Below are positions 35,656 through 43,986 of a DNA stretch of 64,000 nt, in pieces. The DNA comes from Azospirillaceae bacterium (GTDB taxonomy: Bacteria; Pseudomonadota; Alphaproteobacteria; Azospirillales; Azospirillaceae). The notes below the pieces were generated by a model that worked only from the letters and a program-made list of their open reading frames with translations, was not told the DNA's origin and did not search any database. Position 1 is the first letter of the stretch, and each line of letters opens with the position of its first letter. The DNA is taken from positions 1 through 64,000 of the forward strand of contig DASQNC010000044.1 of the NCBI GenBank assembly GCA_035645145.1, written 5' to 3'. The translations under genes were made by a program, and so were the position numbers.

Positions 35656-36468
35656 ATGCGCCGCAGGGAGTTGCTGGGCTTGGGCGTTGGCGGCGTGCTC
35701 GTCGCGCCGGCGTTCCGGCCGTGGGCGGCCTTGGCGGACCCGCGCCCGCGGACCAAGCCCGGGGGCACCCCCGGCGGCAAAGGCGCACCGAAACGGCTGG
35801 TGGTGATCGACCCCGGCCACGGCGGCCGCGATCCCGGTGCCGTCGGTATCCGTGGGACCCGTGAAAAGGATGTGGTCCTGGACATTGCCCGCGCGATCGC
35901 CACGGCGCTGGAGGGGCATCCGGGCGTGGCGGTGCGGCTGACCCGGACCGGCGATGAATTCCTGGCGCTCGACGAGCGCCGGGAGATCGCGAGCGAACTC
36001 GGCGCCACCCTTTTCGTCTCGATCCACGCCGACAGCGCCCCATCCAAGGAGGCGCGCGGCCTGTCCGCCTACACCCTGTCCGACACCGCGTCGGACGAGT
36101 TGGCAAAGGCCGTTGCCGAGCAGGAGAACCGGTCCGACCGGTTCGCGACCGGCCCGCGGGTGCCGGCCCGTGTGGCGGCCATCCTGCGCGACTTCGCCCT
36201 GCACGAAACGCTGAACCGGTCGATTCGGGCGAAGAGCCGGATCGTCGACGGCGCGGCGCGGGACCTGCGTCTGCTGGATAATCCCAAGCGCGCAGCCGAT
36301 TTCGCCGTCCTGCGCGCCCCGGATGTTCCGTCCGTGCTGGTGGAAACGGGTTTCCTGTCCAACCGCGACGACGAGACCCGCCTGGCCGACCCGCGCGAAC
36401 GCAAACGCATCGCCGCCGTGCTGGCGAGGGAGATTGGCGGATTCGTGGCCGGGCTGGACGGGGCATGA
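35656..36468 (+). CDS. N-acetylmuramoyl-L-alanine amidase (Amidase_3, AmiA/C type)
   Basis: 270 aa, start ATG 35656 with GAAAGGG upstream. The N-terminus MRRRELLGLGVGG is a twin-arginine signal followed by a hydrophobic stretch and an ALAD cleavage region, as in AmiA/AmiC. The zinc-amidase domain has VVIDPGHGGRDPG (His ligand), REIASELGATLFVSIHAD (His ligand) and VLVETGFLSNRDDE (catalytic Glu). It cleaves the amide between MurNAc and the peptide stem, for example in daughter-cell separation. No AMIN targeting domain is present. It is shorter than AmiC. Confidence 0.9.
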   Translation: MRRRELLGLGVGGVLVAPAFRPWAALADPRPRTKPGGTPGGKGAPKRLVVIDPGHGGRDPGAVGIRGTREKDVVLDIARAIATALEGHPGVAVRLTRTGDEFLALDERREIASELGATLFVSIHADSAPSKEARGLSAYTLSDTASDELAKAVAEQENRSDRFATGPRVPARVAAILRDFALHETLNRSIRAKSRIVDGAARDLRLLDNPKRAADFAVLRAPDVPSVLVETGFLSNRDDETRLADPRERKRIAAVLAREIGGFVAGLDGA

Positions 36469-36580
36469 GGGCGGGAGACCCAGGGCGGTGGCCAGGTGGC
36501 CACCGGAATTTGGACATAAACCGATGCCAGGAGCGTCAAATGTCCATGACGGGTTGCATCGGAAAGCCGAAGGAGGCGAG

Positions 36581-37159
36581 GTGAAGATCGGGAAGTCGCA
36601 TCTGGTGGCCGTCGCGGCCCTGCTCGGCCTTGGGACCGGCGGCTGCGTCCCGCTCGTCGTGGGCGGCGGCGCAATGGCGGTGAACGCGGCCACCCAGGAG
36701 CGCGGCATCGGCGGCGCCGCGAACGACGCCAGGATCCAGGCCGAAATCAACCATCTCTGGCTCCAGCACGATATTGAACTGGAAACCCGCCTGGACATGA
36801 CGGTGGACGAGGGGCGCGTGCTGCTGACCGGCCTCGCGAAGAGCGAGGAGATGCGCGCCGACGCGGTCCGGCTCGCCCATCAGGTCGAGGGCGTCAAGGA
36901 GGTCATCAACGAGATCGAGGTCGATCCGTCGGACGCCAGCCTCCAGGGACGCGTGAACGACAAGTGGATCACCACGCGCATGCGGACGGCCCTGGTCACG
37001 GACGGCCGCATCCGCCAGAACAACTACAGCATCGTCACGGTCAAGGGCGTGATGTACCTGATCGGCGTCGCCCAGAACCAGACGGAACTGGACAGGGTCC
37101 TTGCCCACGCACGGGGTATTCCGAACGTCCGTCGGGTCGTGAGCTACGTCCGTGTTTGA
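36581..37159 (+). CDS. BON-domain lipoprotein
   Basis: 192 aa from a GTG start with GGAGGCGAG upstream. A short hydrophobic leader ends in a near-lipobox with Cys22 (GLGTGGC), so it is probably an outer-membrane or periplasmic lipoprotein. Two BON (OsmY-like) domains follow at about residues 45-110 and 125-190 (LLTGLAKSEEMRADAVRLAH, YLIGVAQNQTELDRVLAHAR). BON domains bind membranes, and relatives such as DolP guard envelope integrity. It overlaps the next gene by eight bases. Confidence 0.87.
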   Translation: MKIGKSHLVAVAALLGLGTGGCVPLVVGGGAMAVNAATQERGIGGAANDARIQAEINHLWLQHDIELETRLDMTVDEGRVLLTGLAKSEEMRADAVRLAHQVEGVKEVINEIEVDPSDASLQGRVNDKWITTRMRTALVTDGRIRQNNYSIVTVKGVMYLIGVAQNQTELDRVLAHARGIPNVRRVVSYVRV

Positions 37160-38516
37160 GACGGTCCGCGCCGCTGCCGGCGCCGGGCTCCGTGCCACGG
37201 CCCTGCTGGCCGGCCTTGCGGCAGGGCTCGTGGCGGGGGCGGCGCCGGCGGACGCACAGGACCGCGGCGGCCAGGCGAACCGCATGTTCGTCCAGGCGGT
37301 CCAACTGGTCCGCCAAGCGGACGCGCTCTACGACCTGGAGGAACAGACGCGGCTGCTGCGCGAAGCGGACCGCATGCTGAACGAAATCGTCGAACGGTTG
37401 CCCGACAGCCCGCTGGCGGTGCAGATCGTCACCAACCAGTTCGTGGGCGATTTCGACATCGGCGACTTCCGCACCCGCGTCCGCAATCTCGCCTGCAACG
37501 ATCCCACCGGCACGCCCTGCTTCCTGAACCGGATCGAGCAGCTTCTGCAACCCGTCGAGGCGCCGGTCACGGTCGCCCGTTGGGACTGGCTGTCCCTCGC
37601 GGTCGCCTACCATCACCTGGGCGAACCGCAACGTGCCCCCGGTCTGATCGCCCCGTTCTTCGCCGCACAGCGGCGCAGCACGGCCGCCGACGCCATGGAT
37701 GACGATCTGTTCGTCGCACGGGCCCTGGCGCTCACGGGCCGGCCGGATCTGGCGGTCCAGATCACCCGGCAAATCGGCCAATGTGCCGGCCGCGTCTACA
37801 ACCTGGTCGATATCGCCAAAGCCGTTCTCCATCGTGGCGAGCGCGACCGCGCCGCCCAACTCGTGCGGGAAGCCCAGGATTATGCCGGGGCGCACAACTG
37901 CAAGCAGGAGCTTGGGTTGGTGGCGCAGGGGCTGCTGCGGACCGGGCAGGAATCCGACGCCCGTACATTGTTCCTGAACACGGTCGAGCAGCAGTTCTCG
38001 CGCTTCCGGGACAACCGGCAGGACTGCTGCCCGCCGGAATTGGCGGTGGCCGCGGCCGAGATGGGCGACATGAACGTCGCCCTGCGCATCCTGCGGCTGG
38101 TGCAGGAGGACAGCCCCTGGGCAATCCCAGCGGTCCTCGGCCGGCTGGCGGCGCGCGGCGAGACCGGCCTGGCCACCAGCTACGGCGAGCAGGTGTCCGA
38201 TCCCGACGTGCGGGCGGAAGCGTTCGCCGAGATCCTGGCATCCGCCCAGCAGCGGGGCGACCAACGCACTGTGGACGACCTGTACGGCCGCCTCCGGCAG
38301 TTGACCCGTCCCGAAGGCCCGGGTGGCCGCCGTCCCACGGCGCTGGCGCAGCGGGCCAAGGCGGAGCGGTTGGTCCACAACGACACCCGTTGGCGCGCCA
38401 CCTTCCTGTCCGCCATCAACACGGCGGAACGGGCGAACGGACAGCGGCGCGACGTGGCAGTGCCGTTGCTGGCGGCGCTGGTCCGCATCGAAACCGGAAC
38501 CCCCTTGCTCGACTGA
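37152..38516 (+). CDS. Secreted helical-repeat protein, unknown function
   Basis: 454 aa. The GTG start overlaps the end of the BON-lipoprotein gene by eight bases. A signal peptide (ALLAGLAAGLVAGAAPADAQD) is followed by an almost entirely helical body with TPR-like or Sel1-like repeats (for instance RADALYDLEEQTRLL-type and GERDRAAQLVREAQDYAG). Several Cys residues (LACND, TPCF, DCCPPE) could form disulfides in the periplasm. It is likely to work with the BON protein at the envelope. No family is recognised. Confidence 0.7.
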   Translation: MFETVRAAAGAGLRATALLAGLAAGLVAGAAPADAQDRGGQANRMFVQAVQLVRQADALYDLEEQTRLLREADRMLNEIVERLPDSPLAVQIVTNQFVGDFDIGDFRTRVRNLACNDPTGTPCFLNRIEQLLQPVEAPVTVARWDWLSLAVAYHHLGEPQRAPGLIAPFFAAQRRSTAADAMDDDLFVARALALTGRPDLAVQITRQIGQCAGRVYNLVDIAKAVLHRGERDRAAQLVREAQDYAGAHNCKQELGLVAQGLLRTGQESDARTLFLNTVEQQFSRFRDNRQDCCPPELAVAAAEMGDMNVALRILRLVQEDSPWAIPAVLGRLAARGETGLATSYGEQVSDPDVRAEAFAEILASAQQRGDQRTVDDLYGRLRQLTRPEGPGGRRPTALAQRAKAERLVHNDTRWRATFLSAINTAERANGQRRDVAVPLLAALVRIETGTPLLD

Positions 38517-38530
38517 CCCGGACGGGGCCC

Positions 38531-39325
38531 ATGGCCGTCGATCCCGCTCCAATGGACGCCGCGGCCGCGGTGTTCGACTTCCGGATGAGCGTCGTCGTCC
38601 TGGCCGGCACCCCGGAATTCCGGTCATGTGCGGTCGTGGCCGCACTGGCGGGAGTTGTCCGGGGGTTCTCCGGTTTCGGCGCCGCCCTTGTGCTGACACC
38701 GCTCCTCAGCTTGGTGCTCGGCACACGCGATGCCGTGGCGACCACGATCCTGCTGACCGGCCTCACGGCCCTGCAGCAGGTCCCCGCCGCCTGGCCCGAG
38801 GGCGATTGGCGCCGTGTATCCCTGCTGGCGGCGGCGGCGATCGTGGCGATGCCGTTGGGCACATGGGCGCTGCTGGCACTCGATGCCGAGACCATGCGCC
38901 GCGCGGTGGCCGTCGTGGTGATCGGCTTCACGTGCCTGTTGGCGTCGGGTTGGCGCTACCGCGGCCCGACACCCCTGCCCGCCACCCTGGCCGTGGGCGC
39001 GGCCAGCGGCGTGCTCACCGGGGCGGCGGGTATCGGCGGTCCGCCCGTTGTGGTCTGGCTTCTGGCCGGGCAAACCGATGCGCGGCGGGCGCGGGCCAAC
39101 TTCATCCTGTTCTTCGGGGCGACCCTCGGGGTGGCCCCCATCGCCCTGCTGTCGGCCGGCCTGGTGGACTGGACCACGGCCGGACGCGCCCTGTGTCTGG
39201 CACCGGTGTTCATGGCCGGCACCTGGGTCGGCGGGCGGCTGTCCGGACGGGCGTCCGACCGGGCCTTCCGGTGGGCAGCGCTCGCCATCCTGTTCGCAGG
39301 GGGCATCGCCGCCCTGGCCGCCTGA
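38531..39325 (+). CDS. TauE/SafE-family permease
   Basis: 264 aa with about eight hydrophobic segments and the family's repeated glycine-rich motifs GVVRGFSGFGAALVLTP near residue 40 and GVLTGAAGIGGPPVVVWLLAG near residue 165. Members export or import sulfite, sulfoacetate or other organosulfur anions, and many are uncharacterised. It starts 14 bases after the secreted helical protein gene and probably shares its transcript. The cargo is unknown. Confidence 0.88.
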   Translation: MAVDPAPMDAAAAVFDFRMSVVVLAGTPEFRSCAVVAALAGVVRGFSGFGAALVLTPLLSLVLGTRDAVATTILLTGLTALQQVPAAWPEGDWRRVSLLAAAAIVAMPLGTWALLALDAETMRRAVAVVVIGFTCLLASGWRYRGPTPLPATLAVGAASGVLTGAAGIGGPPVVVWLLAGQTDARRARANFILFFGATLGVAPIALLSAGLVDWTTAGRALCLAPVFMAGTWVGGRLSGRASDRAFRWAALAILFAGGIAALAA

Positions 39326-39399
39326 CGGCTGCGCCGCCCGGACGGGGGCGGCGGCAGCAAGGTCTTCATCCGGGAAGCGGGCGGCTTGACCGCCGTGCG

Positions 39400-40293
39400 T
39401 CAGTCGAAAATCGACATCACCGGCGACGGGGCCTTCTGCGGCGTGGCGGCCACGCGCTCGCGCTCCAAAAGGAAGGCCAGTTCGCGTTTGAGATAGAAGT
39501 TCTCGTGCATGTCCGGGAGCGCGTTGACGGTCGTGTAGACCTGGTACCGCACCTTGGTCGGCATCCGCTCCACGTTCTCCAGCAGGATCAACTTCACCAT
39601 CGGCCGGATCTTGGGGCTGTTGATGAGGTTGATGAGCATCTGGGTGTAGATTTCGGGCCGGATGGTGCACTTCTCGCTGAGTTCGAAGAAGTGCAGCACG
39701 AATTCCCGCGGATCGAGGCTGCCGTCCATCACCAGGCGCAGGATCTGCTTCAGCCCTTCGAAGCCCGTCGCCCGGATGTCGCGGATCTGCTCGCGGATGA
39801 TGTTGCGCGTTTCGGCAATGGCCTGCTGGCCCAGCTTGCCGTCGCACAGGTAGGTGACGGTATCGCGCACCTCCTTGTGGGCCGATCGGTCGGCAATGCC
39901 GGCGACGATCTCCTCGACCAGGTCCTGGGTGGAGGCCCGCGGAGCAAGCCGCGCCAAGGCCGCCAGCGACATCACCGGCGAAGGATCCTTGATGCTCATG
40001 GTGGCCAGCACCATGCTGTCCTCGAACGTGCCCAACTGGCACTCGTCGCCGAGGAAATGCTCGGGGTTGACGAGCCAGCCGTTCACATCGGGCAGGCAGA
40101 GGTGCAGGCCCTTCTTGTACTTGTCCGACAGGTTCAGCGCGAAGGCGAACCCCTTGTCGGTCATACCGTCGGCCGGCTGCACCGAGCGCCGCAGGTACTC
40201 GCGCACGAAGTCACTGCGCGCATTGCGCGTGTCCTCGTAGAGGTTGGTCTTGACGACCTTGATCCACTCGCTTCGTGCCGTCGCCTGCTGCAT
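39400..40293 (-). CDS. Conserved-looking helical protein, unknown function
   Basis: 297 aa with no signal peptide or membrane segment. The sequence is well-behaved and largely helical, with segments such as EWIKVVKTNLYEDTRNARS, DPREFVLHFFELSEKC and IYTQMLINLINSPKIRP suggesting a HEAT-like helical array in the last two thirds. It ends in a disordered ATPQKAPSPVMSIFD tail. An AT-rich patch on its upstream side (about 40370-40395) probably holds its promoter. I do not recognise a family; cytoplasmic scaffold or regulatory roles are possible but unsupported. Confidence 0.75.
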   Translation of the reverse strand: MQQATARSEWIKVVKTNLYEDTRNARSDFVREYLRRSVQPADGMTDKGFAFALNLSDKYKKGLHLCLPDVNGWLVNPEHFLGDECQLGTFEDSMVLATMSIKDPSPVMSLAALARLAPRASTQDLVEEIVAGIADRSAHKEVRDTVTYLCDGKLGQQAIAETRNIIREQIRDIRATGFEGLKQILRLVMDGSLDPREFVLHFFELSEKCTIRPEIYTQMLINLINSPKIRPMVKLILLENVERMPTKVRYQVYTTVNALPDMHENFYLKRELAFLLERERVAATPQKAPSPVMSIFD

Positions 40294-40407
40294 ACAACCC
40301 GCCCCGGCCCAATTCCCACACCTGCACGCATCGGCCCAAGCCGCTGCATGCGCTTTGATGTACGCCTTTGGTATAAATATACAATTAATGGGGCAGGTGC
40401 CACCGGT

Positions 40408-42240
40408 TCAATCGCAATCGAAGGTGCTGCGACCGGATGGCCGGCACACGGAGGCGTCCACCGCCACCGGCGTCCAGCAACGGATCCGGTGGCCCGGCGC
40501 GGGCTCCGCCCACGGCGGCGCCACCGTCCGGCACGTTGCGGTTGCGGCCGGGCAGCGGGGGGCGAAGACACAGGCGGCTGCGCCCGCCGCGTAGCCCATC
40601 GGGGCATCGTCGCCGGTCACCCTGCCAGAGTCGGAGGCGGGCGGCCCCCCCATGCGGGGAACGGCCTCGATCAAGGCCTTGGTGTAGGGGTGCCAGGGCG
40701 GAGCGAAGACCGCAGCCGCCGGCCCCTCCTCCACGATCCATCCGCGGTAGAGGACGAAAACGTGGTCGGCCACGCGCCGGACCACCGCCAGATCGTGGGT
40801 CACCAGCAGCAATGCCGCGCCGGTCTCCGCGCGCAAGGCGTCGATCAAATCCAGGACCCTGGCCTGTGCGATGGTGTCGAGTGCGGATGTCGGCTCGTCC
40901 AGCACCAGAAGGCGGGGCTGCCCGGCCAAGGCACGCGCCACCGCCACCCGCTGGGCCTGTCCGCCGGACAGGCGCCCGGGCCGCACCGCCGCCAGCGCGG
41001 GCGGCAGGCCGACGCGGGCCAGGAGGTCCCTTGCGCTTGCGCGGGCCTCGGCGCGCCCCGCCCCGGTCAACAGGCGTGCGGCGCGGGCCACTGCGCGCCC
41101 GATCGTCCAGACCGGGTTCAGGGACAAGGCCGCGGCTTGGAACACCATCTGCACCGCCCGGCGTTGGTCCGTGGTCCGCCGTTCGACGCGCCCGGCCAGG
41201 GCCTCGCCCTCGAAACTCAGCCGGCCGGCGCTCGGGGCCGCAAGACCGACGACCACGCGCGCCAGGGTCGACTTGCCGCTGCCCGACTCGCCGACCACCG
41301 CAACCGCCTCGCCCCGCCCGATGGACAAGTCGACGGCGTGAAGGATCTCCACCCCGCCCAGCCGGCAGGACACGCCCTCCAGCGACAGCAGCACGGGCGG
41401 CGTCCCGTCCCGCGGGTCCGGGATCGGTGCCGGAGCGGGCGCCGCGTCCGGGTCCAGTGCGGCGGCCCGGAGGGCACGGCCCGTGGCCGAGCGGGGCTGC
41501 GACAGCACCGCCTGCGGCGCGCCCGTCTCCACCACCGCACCGGCCTCCATGACCGCGATGCGTTCGCACAGCGATGCGACCACGGGAAGGGCATGGGAGA
41601 TGAACAGGAGCGACAGCCGCCGCGACGCACGAAGATCGCGCAACAGCGCCAGGATCCCCGCCTGGGCCAGCATGTCGAGCGCCACCGTCGGCTCGTCCAG
41701 CACCAGAAGATCCGGGTCGTTGGCCAGCGCCATGGCGATGGCCGCGCGCTGCTGCATCCCGCCCGACAGCTCATGCGGATGGCGGGTCGCGACGCGGGCC
41801 GGCTCGGGCAGGCCGACCTGCTCCAGCAGGTGGACGGCGCGGGCCCGCCGCGCGGCCCGGCCGCCGGTGCGCACGGCCTCGGCGACCTGATGCCCGATGG
41901 ACTGGACGGGATTAAGGGCCGCGGCCGGGTTCTGGGCGACCAGCGCGATCCGACCGCCGCGGAGCCCCCGCAGTGTTGCCTCGGGCAGCGCCAGGATGTC
42001 CACGCCTTCGAACAGGATCCGGCCGCCATCCACCCGGCTGCCCGGTGCGCGCCAGCCCATGACCGCCAGGGCCAATGTGGATTTCCCGCAGCCCGACGGC
42101 CCCACCAGGCCCACCGCCTCGCCCCGCCCGACGTCCAGGTGAACCCCGTCCAACGCGCGTGTCCATCCGGCTCCTGACCGGTGGGACAGGGCCAGCCCCT
42201 GCACGGACAGGAGCCGCCCCGCGGCCGGTGCCGCCCTCAC
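40408..42240 (-). CDS. Fused dipeptide/oligopeptide-type ABC ATPase (DppD-DppF fusion)
   Basis: 610 aa carrying two ABC ATPase domains in one chain. The first Walker A is GPSGCGKSTLALAV with signature LSGGMQQRAAIAMAL; the second is GESGSGKSTLARVV with signature LSGGQAQRVAVARAL. The C-terminal CVFAPRCPAATATCRT is the oligopeptide-ABC ATPase tail (oligo_HPY), usual in Dpp/Opp systems. It is the last gene of a four-gene minus-strand operon (binding protein, two permeases, ATPase) with four-base overlaps. Fused ATPases of this sort occur in YejF and GsiA. It powers uptake of a peptide-like or nickel-like substrate. Confidence 0.95.
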   Translation of the reverse strand: MRAAPAAGRLLSVQGLALSHRSGAGWTRALDGVHLDVGRGEAVGLVGPSGCGKSTLALAVMGWRAPGSRVDGGRILFEGVDILALPEATLRGLRGGRIALVAQNPAAALNPVQSIGHQVAEAVRTGGRAARRARAVHLLEQVGLPEPARVATRHPHELSGGMQQRAAIAMALANDPDLLVLDEPTVALDMLAQAGILALLRDLRASRRLSLLFISHALPVVASLCERIAVMEAGAVVETGAPQAVLSQPRSATGRALRAAALDPDAAPAPAPIPDPRDGTPPVLLSLEGVSCRLGGVEILHAVDLSIGRGEAVAVVGESGSGKSTLARVVVGLAAPSAGRLSFEGEALAGRVERRTTDQRRAVQMVFQAAALSLNPVWTIGRAVARAARLLTGAGRAEARASARDLLARVGLPPALAAVRPGRLSGGQAQRVAVARALAGQPRLLVLDEPTSALDTIAQARVLDLIDALRAETGAALLLVTHDLAVVRRVADHVFVLYRGWIVEEGPAAAVFAPPWHPYTKALIEAVPRMGGPPASDSGRVTGDDAPMGYAAGAAACVFAPRCPAATATCRTVAPPWAEPAPGHRIRCWTPVAVDASVCRPSGRSTFDCD

Positions 42241-43073
42241 CGTTCCTCCCCGGCCGACAGGCCGTCGGCGACGAGGCTGAAGCCGACCACCACCAGGGCC
42301 ACGGCCAGGGCCGGGACCAGCACGGTCCAGGGGGCCGTCGTCAGGAAGGCCCGGTTTTCCGCGACCATCAGCCCCCAGTCCGGGGATGGCGGTTGCGCGC
42401 CGAGACCGAGGAATCCCAAGGTGGCGGCCGTGAACACCGCGTAACCGACGCGCAGCGTCCCCTCCACCAGCACGACCCGCGCGATGTTCGGCAGGATCTC
42501 GGCCGCCAGGATGACCGCCGCCCCCTCGCCCCGCAGCCGCGCCGCCTCCACGTACCCGGCCTGGACCAGCGGCAGCGCCGCGGCGCGCACGGTGCGGGCC
42601 ACCAAGGGCGCGAATACGAACCCGACCACCAGCACGACGTTTCCCCTACCCGGGCCGAGCAGGCTGAGAACCAGCATGGCCAGCACCACAAGCGGGGCCG
42701 CCATGACGGCGTCGAGCACGCGCATGATCGCCTCGTCCACCCACCGGCCGCCCCAGACCGCCGCAAGCCCCAGCGCCGCCCCGGACACGGTCCCGACGAG
42801 GCTGGCCGCCGGCGCCACAAGGAGCACGTCCCGTCCACCGTGGAGCACGCGGGACAGCACGTCGCGGCCGAGCTGGTCGGTGCCAAGCCAGTGCGCGGGG
42901 GACGGCGCCGCCAGGGGAGCCATGAAATCGAGGGCCGCCGGATCGTAGGGGGCGATCCAGGGTGCCGCCAACGACGCGACGACCCAGACCGCAAGCAGCG
43001 CGGAACCCACCGCCAGCTCGGCCCGCACGCGGCCTCGGGTTCCGACGGGCCTTTCAGCCACCGTGTCCGGCAT
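42237..43073 (-). CDS. ABC transporter permease, DppC type
   Basis: 278 aa with an N-terminal transmembrane segment (AVGSALLAVWVVASLAAPW), a DppC-type WLGTDQLGRDVLSRVLHGG motif, and the permease EAA loop region (EAARLRGEGAAVILAAEILPN). It overlaps the ATPase start by four bases and the upstream permease end by 20 bases; a GTG at 43061 is an alternative start. Inner-membrane half of the importer. Confidence 0.93.
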   Translation of the reverse strand: MPDTVAERPVGTRGRVRAELAVGSALLAVWVVASLAAPWIAPYDPAALDFMAPLAAPSPAHWLGTDQLGRDVLSRVLHGGRDVLLVAPAASLVGTVSGAALGLAAVWGGRWVDEAIMRVLDAVMAAPLVVLAMLVLSLLGPGRGNVVLVVGFVFAPLVARTVRAAALPLVQAGYVEAARLRGEGAAVILAAEILPNIARVVLVEGTLRVGYAVFTAATLGFLGLGAQPPSPDWGLMVAENRAFLTTAPWTVLVPALAVALVVVGFSLVADGLSAGEER

Positions 43074-43986
43074 GGCGCAACCGCGGATCAAGGGACGTGT
43101 GGGCGAGGTCGGCCAGGAAATTGCCAACCGCGAAGGCGAGGGTGACCGCCACGGTGCCTCCGACCAGCAGCGGCAGGTCCTTGTGGGTCGCCGCAGCCAG
43201 CAGCAGCGCACCGAGCCCCGGCACCTGGAACAGGGTTTCGACGACCACCAGACCGCCGACCAGCCAACCGATCTGCGCCCCCAGCACGGCCAATGCCGGC
43301 GGTGCCGCGTTCGGCAACGCGTGCCGCAATAGGACCGCGGCCGGCGACAGCCCCTTGAATGCGGCCGTCCGCGCATACTCCGATGCCGCCGCCTCCACCA
43401 ACCCCGCCCGCAGCACCCGGAACAGGTAGCCGAACAGCAGCAGGACCAGGGTGGCGACCGGCAGCACCAGACCGGCCGGCCCGGCACCGCCCTGCACCGG
43501 CAGCAGGCCGAGCCACAGGCCGAACACGGCCGCCAGCAGGACGCCGGTGACGAACTCGGGCAGCGCGCCGATGGCGAGCGCCGCCAGACCGACCGCGCGG
43601 TCGAACACACCGCCCGGCCGTGATGCGGCCAGCAGGGACGCCCCCACCGTGACTGGAACCAGGACGGCGACCGCCGTCCCGGCCAGGCTGGCGGACGTGC
43701 GCAGGCGCTCCAGCACCAAGGCCAGGACGGGCTGCTCGAACGTGTAGGAGCGCCCCCAATCCCCGCGCAGCATGTCGCCCAGCCACACCACGTAGCGTAC
43801 GGCCAGCGGCCGGTCGGCCCCCAGCCGGACGTTCATCCGGTCCACGGCATCCTGGGGTGCGAACGGTCCCAGGAGCAGGCGCCCGGGATCCCCCGGCAGG
43901 GATGCCGACAGCGTGAAGATCAGGAGGGTCGCCGCGACGACCGTGACGACCAGCAGCAGCAGCCGGCGGCCCGCGAATGCGATCAC
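43054..43986 (-). CDS. ABC transporter permease, DppB type
   Basis: 310 aa with six membrane segments. It opens with the DppB hallmark (a first membrane helix, then FTLSASLPGDPGRLLLG) and has the EAA-type loop (SEYARTAAFKGLSPAAVLLRHALPN). It overlaps the binding-protein stop by four bases, forming the channel together with the DppC-type permease. Confidence 0.93.
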   Translation of the reverse strand: MIAFAGRRLLLLVVTVVAATLLIFTLSASLPGDPGRLLLGPFAPQDAVDRMNVRLGADRPLAVRYVVWLGDMLRGDWGRSYTFEQPVLALVLERLRTSASLAGTAVAVLVPVTVGASLLAASRPGGVFDRAVGLAALAIGALPEFVTGVLLAAVFGLWLGLLPVQGGAGPAGLVLPVATLVLLLFGYLFRVLRAGLVEAAASEYARTAAFKGLSPAAVLLRHALPNAAPPALAVLGAQIGWLVGGLVVVETLFQVPGLGALLLAAATHKDLPLLVGGTVAVTLAFAVGNFLADLAHTSLDPRLRHAGHGG

